Shown: positions 13,601-27,031 of the stretch, in pieces | Numbering within the stretch: the first letter of the stretch is position 1 | How the letters are laid out: each line of letters begins with the position of its first letter | Assembly: GCA_019925105.1 (NCBI GenBank) | Contig: JAHGAU010000011.1 | Location: forward strand, 1,178,001-1,242,000 | DNA: 64,000 nucleotides | Source of the DNA: Niebla homalea | Taxonomy: Eukaryota; Ascomycota; Lecanoromycetes; Lecanorales; Ramalinaceae | Direction: 5' to 3' | Position numbers and translations under genes: made by a program | The notes under the pieces: generated by a model | Seen by the model: the letters and a program-made list of their open reading frames with translations, nothing else | Databases searched by the model: none | Told to the model about the DNA's origin: nothing

Positions 13601-15224
13601 GTCTTTTTACGTTAAGTCTTTTTCACTCTTATTATATACCGTAAGTTCCACGTTAAGTAATTATTATTACTATACGCTGTATATTTTAACGTATTCTTTA
13701 TTAAACCCTTTATTATTAAGTTAACGTATTTATATATATTATACTTTTTAATATATATTACGTATTTCGTATTATTAAGGTATTTTATAATAATATACTT
13801 ATATTTTTAATATTTAAAGTATTAATAAATATCCGTTATCCGGTTTTAAGGTCTTATTAATTTAAAGGATTTACTTTTTATTATCTTTTTATTAAGGATA
13901 TTATTATATATTTTTATTAACGTTATATTTAAGATAACCGTAAAGTATTTCTTTATATAATTAAAAGCATTTAACCTTTTTATTATAAAAGGAAATTATA
14001 ATTAACGATCTTTAATTTAAAGTAAAAAACCATATTCTCCTTTTTTATCCGCTTTAAAATAACTTCCCTTTCCTCCCTTATAAACTTTATTAAGTATATC
14101 CCGTTTATTATAATAATAAAGGATTACTTCAATACCTTTATTATTTTATACCTTTTTTTATTGGCTTATTCCTTTGATTTTTTTAGCCCCTCCTTTACCT
14201 TTAATAAGGTTATATTAAAGAAAATATCCCCGCTTTATAGCTTATATATTATAATAATTTATTTTATTAATAACTTTTTTATAACCTTAAACGCCTTTAT
14301 TAATTATAGTAGGTTTACCTTTACCGTTATATTCCTTTCCTTTTTACTTAATAATTATATAATTATTATTTTCGCCTTTTTTAACGTTACCGTTTTCTCC
14401 CCGTTTTTACCTCTTTTACCATTAATGTTAACGTTATTTTTATAGTTTTCACTACCCAGCTTATCCCCGTTCCCTTCTTTAAAGCCTCCTTTATCGCTTC
14501 CTTACTTTATATATATTCTCCCTATTTCCCTTTGCCTCCGTCCGCCGGCGTTTTTATTACCGTTTTTTAAGCTCCGTATAACCTTTTTAACTCCCTTAAA
14601 CCTTTCCTTATATTTACGTAAAAGTTTTTTACTCTTTATAATCCGATTTATAATATTGGCTAGGTTTTTAATATAATATCCTTCTATATAATTATAAAGA
14701 AATTTTTTAACGTTTTTATTATTTCCTTTTTTTTTATTTTTCCCTTACGTATTTAATAGTTATTTTTTTTTATAATTTATTCTTATTTACTTAATATCTC
14801 TTTATTTTTACTTAATTCTTTCTTAATTTATATATATTTAATAAAGCCTTTTACGTTTCTATTTACTTTTTATCCGTCCCCGTATATTATCTTTATTCCC
14901 TCCGCCTTTTATTTATTACCTTTTATAATAATACTTTTACGCGTTATACGCGTTTCTTTACGCGTATCTTATTAATTATAGGCTCCCTATTTAATTTAAG
15001 GCCTTTTTATCTTGTATTTATTGCGTTATTTATACGACTTATTACCGTTCTTATTAACCTGAGCCGTTTACCCTTCCTCCCCTTTTATTTTTATTATTAT
15101 TCCGCTTTCACTTATTATATTTAAGGTATTATCCTCAATATTACTTAAGCTATGCACGCGTGCATCGTTTCTGACCTCTGGGGTCCCGTTGTTCGTCGCC
15201 ATCATTACTTTATTTATTATTATC
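7605..15224 (-). mobile_element. LINE copy C, minus strand, full length, inserted in LINE B and split by LINE D
   Basis: The tail appears as (TGAT)n at 7605-7625, followed by the complement of the TAGATCCGTA end, so the element reads on the minus strand. Its 5' end lies at about 15224, with an ORF1 ATG at 15202. The first 17 codons, starting MATNNGTPEV, are almost free of RIP, unlike the rest. It is flanked by a 12-bp target duplication tattattaatat (7593-7604 and 15225-15236) and is interrupted at 11062-12930 by LINE D. Without D its length is about 5.76 kb, agreeing with LINE B. Apparent open frames on the opposite strand, for example 14161-14445, are antisense shadows. Confidence 0.85.
11076..12916 (+). 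mobile_element. LINE copy D, 5'-truncated, inserted in LINE C
   Basis: It is flanked by the 14-bp direct repeat ataatatccttaag (11062-11075 and 12917-12930), and removing it rejoins LINE C. The element begins within the reverse transcriptase: the first 110 bases are hardly mutated and read VGSFVDDVHLLAYS, containing the catalytic FVDD motif. The remainder is RIP-degraded and ends with TAGATCCGTA and the (AATC)n tail. A length of 1.84 kb and loss of the 5' part is usual for target-primed reverse transcription. It is the youngest layer of a three-deep nest (B, then C, then D). Confidence 0.88.
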
Positions 15225-18200
15225 TATTATTAATATTATAAGGGATTATTACGTAAGAAAATCGTAAATTTAAAATAACGATTAATATAATTTTTAATAC
15301 GGAAAGGGTTACCGGCGTAATTATAATATATAAATTATAAAAGGACTTAAAATATAGTTTAAATTATATATTAATATAAATAACCTTAAACTAAACTATT
15401 AATACGACATTATTACCACCGGTAAAGAAGGCATAAAAAACGGTTAAAATAATAAAGGTTTATAAGAAAACGGAGGAAATAATAATATAATTCGCGGACC
15501 TCCCTTAATTAAATAATAATAATTAAATTGATTTTTTTATAAAGTAAATAATAAAGGTATTAAATAAAATAATTAATAAAATAATCTTAATAATAAAGTT
15601 TTCTTAAAAAGTTAAAACTTATTAAAATAAAAAATATATAACCGTAATTATAAAAACGAAAAGGCTAATAAAATAAGCTTTTAAATATAAAAATTAAGAA
15701 ATACTTAATTAATTAAAAGTTATTTAAAAGGAAAAAGAGAAAATTATTAAGAAAATTAAATAAATATACTTTTAATCTATAATATATAACTTAACGGTTT
15801 TACCTCGTAATATTTAAAAGTTAATAAAGTATAATAAAGAATAAAGTAAAAAATTAAAGTTTATCCTTAAATTCCCGTTTTTTAAAAGACCCGATAATAT
15901 ATTAATTAATATTTTTAACGGTAAAATTAAGGTTCTTAAAGGAATATTTTTCCCTTTTCTGTTAAAAATTAACTTAAATAATATCGATAACGCTATATAT
16001 TCTGACTCCGTATTAATAAATAAAATAATAATATAAGATATAATAATTAAAGTAATTAATAAATTAAAGAAGAATAAAGCCCCGGGATTAAATAGGATCC
16101 CCAATAAATTCCTATTAATAATAATATTACCGTTTAAGAAGGTTTTTATTTACTTTTTTAAGTATATTTTAACGTCGGTTATTATTTACGTAAGTTTAAA
16201 AAAATAAAGACGATTATCTTTAAGAAGTTTATTAAACCGGATTACTTTAAGGTAAAGTTTTATAAACCTATTATACTCCTTTATACGTTAAGGAAGGCCT
16301 TAAAAACGGTAATAATAAAGATCCTTAATAATTATATAGGGAATTACGGACTTTTCCCCGATTAATCAATAAGAATAAAAAGAAATCGGTTAATAAAAAT
16401 AATCTTTAAAGGATTAATTAATAATATATATACGGTATAAAGTTACGGAAAGAAATATATTATAAATCTTTTTTTCTCTTAATATTATAGGTATTTTTAA
16501 TAAGGTAAATTATTAAAAATTATTATATAACTTAAGGAAGAAAAAGATATTATTTTTTTTAATTAAGTAAATGAAAAGTTTCTTAAGCGATTAAGTTACG
16601 TTAATTAACTTAAAATAAAAAATAAGCTTAATAAAGCCCGTTATAATAAAGATTCTTTAAAAATTATTTATATCTTTTATATAATTTTTATTCTTTAATA
16701 ATTTATTAATTAAGGAATTCATTAAATTAAAATAAAAGGTTTAAGTTAGAAACTTTATTAATAACGTTTACCTTTTAGCCTATAATACCTTTATATATAT
16801 AAATTATTTAAAATTAAAATAAACCTATAAAGTCTATCTTTAATAAATAAGAATTTATAGGGCTTAATTTATACCGTATAAGTATAAGCTCGTTTATATA
16901 ATTAAAAATTTTAAATTATATAATATAATGATTATAATAAATTTAAATAAAATTATAATAAAACCGGATATTAATATTAAAGTCCTTAACCTTTAAGTAA
17001 ATAAAAAGTTTGATTAAAAAGATTATATAAGAAAGGTTTAAAAGAAAATAACTTTATAAGAAAAGGGCTTTATTTATTTTACTATATTAATATAGGGAGT
17101 TACGTTATAAAAGGCCCGGATTATCTATTAAGCCGTAATAAAATTAATTATAATATATATTATAGTTATTTAATATATACTTAAAAGTACTCGGGATATA
17201 CGAAAAAGTTTATTTAGATATTATAGAAAGTCTAAAACCGGTATTTAAGAGTAATTAATGGTATTTATAAGGTAACTTTTATCCTAATATTGAAGTTTAA
17301 GGTCTTTATACCATTAATTGAGGTTTTATTAAATTAAATAATTATTTAAATAAAGTTAAAAAAATATATATATTTAATTATAATAGTAAAAAACGGATAA
17401 ATCCGCTAAAATCTTAATAAGTTTTAAATTAAAAGGAATAAATTAAAAATATTTATTCCCCTTTTTATTAAGATAAAGTAAGAATAAATTTAAAAAAAAA
17501 TTAATTTTACCGGTATTCCGGAGATTGATTTAAACGTATATAAACTTTTATTAAACGTAAGAAAAATTAAGATTAAAAAGATTTAAAGAATAAAGGTTAT
17601 AATAATCATTTTATAAATTATAATAAAGTAAATTAAATATTAATAAAAATATAAAGACTTTATACTTTAAAGTTATTATTATTTAGCTTTTAACAATAAA
17701 AAGATTATTAATAAATATTTCCGCCGTTATAATATTATAAAAAAGAGTAATAACGTATTAACGATTTAACTCCGGATAAATAAAAACGGTTTAATTTATT
17801 TCCTATTTATTATATATATTAAAAATCGGATAAACGCCGGATATAAATATAAATAAAGAAAATAAAATACCGTATATATTTTAATTTTTTATCTTTTATT
17901 TATAAAAGTTAAGTTAAAACTTATTATAAAAATTAATATTTATAATTATTATTAAATATTATTGATAAAGCGAAATATCCGGATAATTATTAAGTTTATA
18001 ATATTTACCGGACTATTATTATAGTTTAATTTTATTATAAAAATAAATAAAATTACCGAAGGTTTTATAAAGAAAGTCCGTTACCGGCTAAGGAAAAAAA
18101 AAGAGAAGCGGAAATTAATTACGTTAATTATATAAACCGGAAAGTATCTTTTATAATTATAAAGATATAATAATAAATACTTATTAAAAGTCTTTAAAAA

Positions 18201-18603
18201 AGTTAACGATAATAATAATATAAGAAAAATATATATTAAGTATGTAAATATTAATAAAAATATTTAAAGATATTACGTAAAGTTAAAATAATATAAATAT
18301 ATAAAAAAGCGGAAGAATAACGAGCTTAAAAATAGCCTTTATAAAAATACGGTCGTAATATTATAGATTTTCTTAAGGGAGTTAAAATATAAAAAGTATA
18401 TAAATAAATTATTACTCTTTAAACGGCCGTTAATATCCTTTACCTTAAGGGATAAAGGGTAAAAGCCTAATAAACGCCGGTTTTTACCTTAACGTTATAA
18501 GTATCAGGTTTTTACGGTTATTAATAAGGTTAAAAGGCCGCGTATTAAGGAACGCTGGAATTAGCTTAGCTAGATCCGTAATATAAATTAATCAATCAAT
18601 CAA

Positions 18604-19175
18604 TAATATAACGGATTAAAAAGCTTAATAATAATAATATTATTTAAAGATAATATTTTTTATTTTCTTTTATAATTTAATTAAATAAAATTTAAGTATA
18701 TAATTTAATAAGAATTTATATTAATTTAAAATAAGTATAATGATAATATTTCGTTTTTCCGTTATTTTATACTTTAATTAAGTAAAACTTAAGGATAGAA
18801 TTTAATAAATTTAATTCTAATATTAAAGAAAATATTATATAATCCCCTTTTTTTTTCTTTATTAAACTATAAACGTTAGAATATAATATAACGGTTATTA
18901 AAGTTAAATAATAATAATATTATTTAAAGGTAATATCTTATTCTTTTCTTTTATTTCGTATTTTATTTAAATAAAGCTTAAGTATATAATTTAATAAATT
19001 CCATATAAAAGAAAAGATTACGTAATTCTTTATTTTTCCTTTTTTATTAAGTTATTAACGTTATAATATAATATAATATAACGATTAAAGAAATTTAATA
19101 TTAATATTAATTAAAGGTAATATCTTATGTTTCTGCTTATTTCATACTTTAATTAATTAAAGTTAAGACGTAATC
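18604..19175. repeat. RIP-degraded satellite, about two to three monomers
   Basis: The motif ataatataacgg, or close variants, recurs at about 18603, 18881 and 19071. Each is followed by a ttaaag...aataatattatttaaaggtaatat block and a pyrimidine-rich stretch. These match less mutated monomers near 28.35 and 29.88 kb (gaagcaatagtaacgttgct, then a ctcgt..ttctct block). The segment ends at gacgtaatc, where the short LTR element is inserted. No gene is visible. Confidence 0.6.
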
Positions 19176-19337
19176 TATCAGGGAACTAATATATAAGGTT
19201 TAACTATAAACGGAATAATAACTATAATAATATCTATAATATAGGATATACCCATTATATAAGTATAGGTACCAAGGAGCTAATACTATAAGGCAAGTAA
19301 GCCGAGTACGGTAGCAAGGCTTATTAGAACCATGACA
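19176..19337. repeat. Left 162-bp LTR of the short LTR element
   Basis: It pairs with 20532-20693 at equal length, differing mainly by C/T and G/A transitions. It contains TATATAAGG about 20 bases from the start and TAGGTACCAAGGAGCTA. The terminal dinucleotides fit TG...CA before mutation. Confidence 0.75.
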
Positions 19338-19563
19338 CGATCCCCCTCCACGACGGTAAACTCTTACGAACCTTTTATATTAAAATTACCCTTATCGGAC
19401 CTGGGTATAGCCTTAAAGAATTACCGAGTATGTTAATACTACCTTCAGCAAGCGTAGTGATTAAGTGGTGAAGGCCGAGTAACCCGGGTGTTAAAAAAGC
19501 TCCTGAAAAATTAACTGAAAAAAATGGAAAAATCGAGAAAAATCGAGTATATAAAGGTGAAAA

Positions 19564-19586
19564 AATCGACTTAAGTTAAGTCGATT
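19564..19586. other. Near-perfect palindrome inside the short LTR element
   Basis: Two 10-bp arms (aatcgactta and taagtcgatt) are perfectly complementary around the 3-nt loop agt. Just upstream, aaaaatcga is repeated two or three times. It could form a hairpin in an RNA of this non-coding element; no function is evident. Confidence 0.5.
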
Positions 19587-20531
19587 GGCGTAATCTCCGG
19601 GGTAAAGCTGAGTCGTATACTCCTCGCTTAAAGCGGTTTAATATTAGGTATGTTAAGTATATAACTATTATTATAAACGCCGTTATAAAATTAAAGCGAT
19701 TAACAAGATACCCGTAAATAAGCCGGTAAACAAGTTTAAGTGGCCTTTACCCTTAATATTACCGTCGCACTTATAAATATAGATTTCCTTGCTTTTATTC
19801 CATCCATAATATTACCTTTACCTATATTATTATTAATATTAACCGTTTATCCAGTTATTAATTATTCCGGCTTATAGACTACCTTATTAAGGGCCTTATA
19901 GTTATTAACGTCTTATAGGCTTATAACGTATTAATATAATTATTAAGGGATTTATAAAGATAAGGAAATTGATCCATTTATTAATTAAGAAATGAAATAT
20001 TATTATAATAGGTTTACTATTAATAATAAGCTTATATAAATATTATAATTAAGATATCGATAGGCTTATTTATGAAGTCGATAAATTAAAAGTATTAATT
20101 TAAGCCCTATATTACGGGTAGGGCGATTAACGAATTTACGTACTTTTATTATACGGCTTAAGGACTTATTAATAACAGGCCCATTTACGGTGTCGTTTTA
20201 AACGTTCTTCTCTTAACTTAATTATCTTTATTCTTGTTTTTATCCTTATTCTAAGTCCTATTAATTTAATCATTATTAATATTAACCGTTACCCAGTTCT
20301 AACCACTTTAGCCTATAGGGGTCTTTACTCTTAGTTCCTATAGCTATTGACGTTTTATGGGTTTATAATAACGTACTTATTACACGGCTTATTAACTAAT
20401 TATATATGCTTTACTCCGTAATACTTCGGCTGCTTTAACCGGCTGATTAATTAATAGTATTATTTTAATAAAGTATAATTATATATAAGGCTTATAATTA
20501 ACCTCGCGATATAAAAGGATAATTATTATTA

Positions 20532-20693
20532 TATTAAGGAATTGATATATAAGGTTTAACTATAAACGGAATAATAACTATGGTGGTATCTATGGTATAG
20601 GGTATACCTATTATATAAGTATGGGTACCAAGGAGCTAGTATTATAAGGCAAGTAGGCCAAATACGGTAATAAAGCCTACTAGAATTATAATA
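20532..20693. repeat. Right 162-bp LTR of the short LTR element
   Basis: It matches 19176-19337 across its full length and is followed by the target duplication taatc at 20694-20698. Confidence 0.75.
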
Positions 20694-21169
20694 TAATCCA
20701 ATAAATCGTATTCTGGCATTAAAGAAAGGATTATTATACTTTTCCTTTTCTATTATTAAATTATAAATTCTATAATATAATATAATATAATAATTAAAGA
20801 AATTTATATTAATTTAATAATAAATATAATAATAATATTTTATTTTTTCCTTTACTTTATACTTTAATTAATTAAAATAAAAATGTTAATCTTAAATCCT
20901 AAAGAAGTATATAATAAAGTAAAGATTTTTTAAAATTAAAAAAAAATATAAAATATATATTCGAAACGCGATATTAATAATTATAAAAATATAATAATCT
21001 TATAAAAAAGAAAGTGGCATACACCGTGGACTCTGGCATTAAACCGGGGATCACTATAATCCCCCTTTATTTTTCTTTATTAAGGTTATAAACGCTATAA
21101 TACGATGTGATGCGACGGGTTAAAGAAGTTTAATAATAAGGTTGCTTGGAGCTAATGTCTCGTTCTTTT
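20694..21169. repeat. Satellite relic between the short LTR element and the Copia element
   Basis: It contains RIP-degraded and partly preserved monomer sequence: a tctggcattaaa block at about 20,712 and again at 21,032, then ccccctttatttttcttt, then ataaacgctataatacgatg and tgcgacggg near 21,090-21,118. The same order occurs at 28,275-28,360. The segment ends in ctcgttctttt, where the Copia element entered. Confidence 0.65.
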
Positions 21170-21357
21170 TATTGGAGTGTTAATGACTCCTTATGGTGTT
21201 GTCCAGCGCATACACGTATTGACTCAGAAGTATTATATATATTAAAGCACCTGGCCATATATCTCAGAACGGCCGGGATCCTTTGGAAATAGATTTACTC
21301 TTCTTATATATATTTAAATAATTAAATTAATAAATATATTATATACTTATTATGTTA
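21170..21357 (+). repeat. 5' LTR of the Copia element (188 bp)
   Basis: It begins TATTGGAGTG (from TGTTGGAGTG) and ends ATGTTA. It differs from the 3' LTR almost only by transitions. Its first 60 bases are the better preserved ones, while its last 60 are heavily mutated, the reverse of the 3' LTR. Confidence 0.9.
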
Positions 21358-21369
21358 AGTTATAAGCCC
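21358..21369 (+). promoter_or_regulatory. Putative primer binding site of the Copia element (initiator tRNA-Met half molecule)
   Basis: The bases agttataagccc directly follow the LTR. Reversing G-to-A changes gives ggttatgagccc, complementary to the anticodon arm of eukaryotic initiator tRNA-Met. Confidence 0.6.
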
Positions 21370-24300
21370 GGCATAATTATAATTATACATTAAGATATAT
21401 TTAGATAATTAATTTTTTTATTAAATTAAAATATAGCTTACTTATTATATTATATTAATTAAAATAATAATAATACTTTAAAAAGAGATAAGTTTCTTTA
21501 ATACCGCCGTTAATAAAAAGTAAATCAAGAAGGCTCAATAGGATATTAACTGATTATATTAAGGTAATAAAGTTAAAAGGATCGTTAAACTATATATCAT
21601 AATATATAAACGCTTAATCGGCTTTTATTATAACGAATATATAAAAAATCGTCGAGGAAAATATCCTTTAAAATATCGATTTTATTACTTTATTAGTAAA
21701 TTTAAAGGCTAAAGTAATTAAGATATTACCGATCTTAAAAGAATAGAAAAAAACTTATAATTAAATATAGGCTATCCTTAATATAATTATTAATAACGTA
21801 ATCCGTTATTAAATTAAAAGGATTGTGAACCTTTATTTAATTTAAAAAAAACTTAAGTAACTTTATATTATTAAGGATATAATAATTAAGGATTAAATAC
21901 TTTAATAATTATTTTACTTAAACTTATTTAAGTATATAAGTCTATAGGAATACTCTTAAGAGCTTAAACGGCTTTAAAATAAATTCCTTAACCTTAAGGC
22001 CAATATACCGGATTAATAATATATTATATTCTTCCGGATAAGATTAAAAGAGAAGTATAACGTATATATATTCTTATTAGAATAAGCTATAAAAAATAAA
22101 GGTATTAAGATGGATATCGATAAACTTATTATTATTTTTATTAAGTATAACCGCCGACGATCCAATATAAATAAGGCCGTAAAGGCAATATAGGCCTAAG
22201 TTAATAATTACGGTAAATAAGAAAAACCCAAGAATAATAAACTAAAAGAGAAGGATAAGTATATATATTATAAGGGCCTATATAAAGTCGATAAATATTA
22301 ATATAAATATCCCGATTAACGTTTAAACGGTTAAGAACCAAAGGATAAGAAGCTTAACGTTAAAAAGGATATAAAAAAGGCTAAATTAAATAGAGAAGAA
22401 ACTATAATTATAAGGGCCTTTATTATAAGAACTGATATTCTTATTTAAACCAATAAAATAATATTAATAATAAAGCGTAACTTAATATTACCTTAATAAA
22501 AGCGAATTTACTTTATCCTTAATATAACGGCCGATATTTATTATATATAGGATCAGACTCTCTTTATAAATTACCGATAAGTTAATAATATAAGTATTAA
22601 CTTTTAAATAAAGGACATTTTTAATAATAAAAATATAAAAATAATAGGGATCGGGATAATTATTTTATAATCGGTCTTTAACGGTAAAGTAAAGCCAATT
22701 AAGCTAATAAATATATAGTACGTCCTTAAGATAAATAATAATTTTATCTCTTTTAAAGCTCTTAATAAAAAGGGTTATAATATAACTATAAGATAAAGAC
22801 AATAATAAATCTTTAACTTAAACGACTATAATATTTTTGTTAAATTAATTCTCGATTAAAACTTAATAATAAAACTTTAATCTACGGTTATTAATAAAAT
22901 ATTAATAATTTATTCTTTGAGGCCGGTATTATAAGATTAGTTATATAAACGTCTCACTTATTACGGGATGGACGTTATTAAACAGGCCGTAAAGATCATT
23001 ACCGGTATCAATAAGAAAAAAATGGATTTATTCTAACTATAAAAACCAAAATATAATCTTTATAAATCGTATATTATAAATAAATAAACGAGAACTTTAT
23101 TATATTTTTATTATCGTAAAGACCGGATTAAGTATTTACTTAAAGGAACTCATTAATATTATAATATCGCCGATAATAATAATATTATACGTATTATCAG
23201 TAATTACCGTTATTATATATCCTTAATAAATAATATTATAAATATAATATTTATTTATATAATTAAAGGCCGTAATAAGCTATTAAAAGTACTAAAAGAA
23301 TACTTTATTAAAATAAAAACTTAAAAGTATACTTTAATTTATATTTACGGTAATAACGAGATTATTATAAATAATAAGTATATCGTATTATATAAGGACC
23401 TTAGACTATAATATAAAATAATAGCCTTATATAATCTATATTAAAACGGTATTATTAAACACGGCTTCCGTACCTACTTTAATAAAGTAAGGTCGATTCT
23501 TTATATAATTAATATATTTTAGAAATTTTAAGGTAAAACTTTTACTTATTTAATCTATATAAAGAACCAATTACTTATAAAGGCTATTAAAGGCATAATA
23601 CCACTTAAAGTTTAAATAATAAATAAGCTTAATATTGTTTATTTACGTTTATTTAAATATTTTACGTATTATTATAAAGAGTTAAAAATAAAGAAACTTA
23701 AGTATAAAAGTAAAAAATATAAACTTATAAACTATAAAACTTTAAATTAATATCGATTTTAAAGTTTTAAATCGAAGAAAATTATTATCTTAATTTATAT
23801 TCGTTTAAATGAATAAGTAACCGTAATTAACGATAAAGAAAAATATAATAATACTGATTAAGTATTTATTAACGTTATTATTAATAATAACGATAATAAC
23901 GTTATTAACGCGGACAATAAGAAAAATAATAATTTAAACTTAAATTCTCCAGAGGAGGCTTAGCTAAATACCCTAAATTTGCCATATTCTTTAAATATTG
24001 GAAATCCATTACCTTAATATAAGTCCGATAATAATAAGACTGATTTCTATTCCGTATACGAGGATAAGAATTAAAGTAACGACGTTACCGGCTTAAATAA
24101 GGATAATAAAAATAAGCCTTTAAGGCGTTAATTAAGGGGAGGAATATGTAAGGATTATAAGGTTTTTTCAAAAATAAAAATCAATAATAAAAAGGTAACT
24201 TTTATATATTTAAGAACCTATACCTTTATTCGTAAAGTTCAGTGTATTATCCCAGTTAAAATATTAATCTTACTTAACGTTTATAATACTTTAAAAGGTC

Positions 24301-24910
24301 CGGACGGTAAAAAGTAACTTAAAACTTTTAAGACCGAGCTTAATTATATAGATATATAAAAGGTTTAAGAGCTTTTATTAATTTTATTAAATATAAAACC
24401 TATATTAGAATAATAAATATTATTATATAAATATAGATTTATAAGGGAGATTTTTCTGTATAAAGCTTATTAAATAATAAAAAGATTCCGTTAATAATAA
24501 GGTAAAAATTATTTATTTATTAACGTTCTTAACCGTAATAAAGTTTATAAGCTAACGTTTATTATTTATAATTATAACTTAAGATAATTTTAAAATTAAA
24601 ATAATTAATATTATATTAACTTTTCTTAAGGTTATTCTTAAAAACCGGATTTAAATAAAATAATTATACGGTTTTATAAAGATTAAACCGAATAATAAAT
24701 AATTAATATATTATTTATAAAGGGTATTATATAATTTTAAATAAACTTTATTTAAATAATACTTGATATTACGTAAAATACTTAAATCTTTAAGATTTAA
24801 CCGTATAATTAAAGATTACTTTATGTTTTATTATTTTAATAAAAATATTACTTTCATTATTTATATAAACGATATACTTATTATCATTAAAAATAAATAA
24901 ATTATTTAAT

Positions 24911-27031
24911 CCATAGGAAGAAGCACGTCGCGAGTCTTCTTTCCCTAGATGTTGTAGGGGCGTTTAATAAGGTAAACCATTAAAGGTTACTATACAATTT
25001 GCGGAAAAAGGGGGTTCTACCTTTCTTTATAAATTGGATAGAAAGTTTCTTAAGTAATTAAGCGACGTTAATTAACTTAAGATAGAAAATGAATATAATA
25101 AAGCCCGCGATAATAAAGATTCCCTAGGGATTATTTATCTCCTTAATTTTATTCTTATTCTTTAACGATTTATTTATTAAAAACTTAATAAAGTTAAAAT
25201 AGAAGGTTTAAGTAAAGGGCTTTATTAATAATATTTACCTCTTAATTTATAATACGTTTACTTATATAAACTATTTAAAGTTAAAATAGGCTTATAAAAT
25301 CTATTTATAATAAGTAAAGATATATAAGGCTTAATTTATCCTATATAAGTATAAGCTCGTTTATATAATAAAGAATTTAAAGTTATATAATATAATAACT
25401 ATAGTAAACTTAAATAACATAACGGTAAAACCGGAAGCCAATATTAAGGTATTTAATTTATAAGTTAATAAGAAATTAAATTAAAAGGATTATATAAAAA
25501 AGGTTTAAAAGAAAATAATTTTATAAGAAAAAGGCCTTATTTACCTTACGGTATTAACGTAAAGAACTATTTTATAAAAGGTTAAAACCGTTTATTAAGC
25601 GGTTATAAAGTTTATAATAACGTATATAATAATTATTTAATACGTACTTAAAGGTATACTTTAATATAAGAAAAAGCCCGTCCGGTAATTATAAAAGGTT
25701 TAAAACCGATACTTAAGAATAATAAGTAAAGTATATAAAGCGACTCCCGTCCCGGTATTAGAATCTGAAATCTTTATATTATTAATAAAGCTAACCTTAA
25801 ATTAAATAATTACTTAAACGAGGTTTAAAAGGGGTACGAACTTAATTATATTAATAGGAAATAAACGTATTTATTAAAACTATAAAAAACTTTAAATAAG
25901 AAAACGTAAAGAAACGGTACTTACCCCCTATAGAAATTAAATTAAAGTAAATTAAAAAAGAAATTAACTTAACTTACGTTTAAGAAGTTAATATAAAAGT
26001 ATATAAACTTTTATTTAAAGTGAAAATAACGGAGGAAAAGAAAACTATAAGGGTAAAGTTAATAACGATTACCCTATAAACTATAAAAAGGTAAATAAAG
26101 CGCTAATATAAATATAAAGAATTAATCCTTTAAGGGCGACGGTACCCGGTATTAAATAGTAATAAAATTATTAATAAGTATCTTTAACGTTATAGGATTA
26201 TAAAGAAAGGTAATAATATATTAATAATTTAACTCCGGATAAATAAAAACGGTTTAATTTATTTCCTTTTTATTATATACGTTAATAGCCGGACTAACGT
26301 TAATTACGAATATAAATAGCGAAAGCAAAACGCTATATACGTATTAATTTCTTATTTATTATTTAAGGAGCTTAAACCGGGATTAATTAAAAGGTAAGGA
26401 TTAATAATTATTATTAAATACTTATTAATAAAAAGGGTATTAAAGCGGCTATTAAATTTATAATAACTATAAGCTTATTATTATAGTTTAACTTAATTAA
26501 GGAAATAGAAAAAGTGGTTAAAAACTTAATTAAGAAACCTCGCCGTTAACCCGGGGGTAAAAAGCAGCGGTAGGAAAACTATACTTAATAGGGGGCTAAA
26601 AGGGCTATAAATACCGGGGCAATATAAAAGGCGATATTATATCGGTCGATAAAGTTATATAAATAAAATAATAATAATATACGTATTAATAAGGATATTT
26701 AATAGTATAATCGGAATTCTGAAATTTTAATATTAAATAGACCCGTAAAATAACGGAAAAGCAATAAATTTAAGGGTAATCCTTAAATAAATTTAATTAT
26801 AATATTATAAGTTTTCTTAAAAAAAATATATAAATAAATTCTTACTCTTTAAATAACCGTATATGCTCTTAACCCTTAAGACGTAAGTAAAGGCTAGGTG
26901 GATACCGGTTTTTATTCTTAACGTTATAAATATCGGGTTTTTTATGGTTACTAATAAGGCCAAATAGCCGAGTATTAAAGAACGCCGGAATTAGCTTAGC
27001 TAGATCCGTAGTATAAATCAATCAATCAATC
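24911..27031 (+). mobile_element. LINE copy E, 5'-truncated, inserted in the Copia element
   Basis: It is flanked by the 12-bp repeat aaattatttaat (24899-24910 and 27032-27043). It begins inside the reverse transcriptase: SLLSLDVVGAFNKVNH at about 24,935 contains the motif A aspartate and is nearly unmutated, and RIP increases downstream. It ends with TAGATCCGTA and the (AATC)n tail at 27,013-27,031. It splits the Copia reverse transcriptase just after the YVDD relic. Confidence 0.88.

Larger units (their letters stand above)
5142..18603 (+). mobile_element. LINE copy B, full length, split by LINE C
   Basis: B consists of 5142-7592 plus 15237-18603, about 5.8 kb once the insert is removed. 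Its ends are flanked by ataatataacgg on both sides (5130-5141 and 18603-18614), a 12-bp target duplication. ORF1 starts with ATGGCGACGAA near 5174, matching the better preserved start in LINE C. The left half stops at tattattaatat (7593-7604) and resumes after the same 12 bases at 15225-15236; the two halves then align continuously with LINE A. The 3' end has TAGATCCGTA and a short (AATC)n tail at about 18588-18603. All coding frames are interrupted by RIP-type stops. Confidence 0.85.
19176..20693 (+). mobile_element. Short non-autonomous LTR retrotransposon (TRIM-like), 1.5 kb
   Basis: Two 162-bp direct repeats (19176-19337 and 20532-20693) start with TATCAGGG/TATTAAGG, read as RIP forms of TGTCAGGG, and the first ends GAACCATGACA. 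They are flanked by the 5-bp duplication taatc (19171-19175 and 20694-20698). The joined flanks, gacgtaatccaat.., reproduce the satellite sequence seen at about 28,270. The 1.2 kb interior carries no recognisable gag or pol frame. It does contain a degenerate duplication (about 19,830-19,950 and 20,275-20,395) and a palindrome at 19564-19586. The strand is arbitrary, because no polymerase frame orients it. It could also be a deleted derivative of a larger family. Confidence 0.75.

Noticed and set aside
14161..16104. Open frames 14161-14445 (plus) and 15814-16104 (minus) with membrane-like composition
   Set aside because: Both lie antisense to LINE C or LINE B. The Ile/Phe/Leu/Asn-rich composition is what RIPed DNA yields on the complementary strand.
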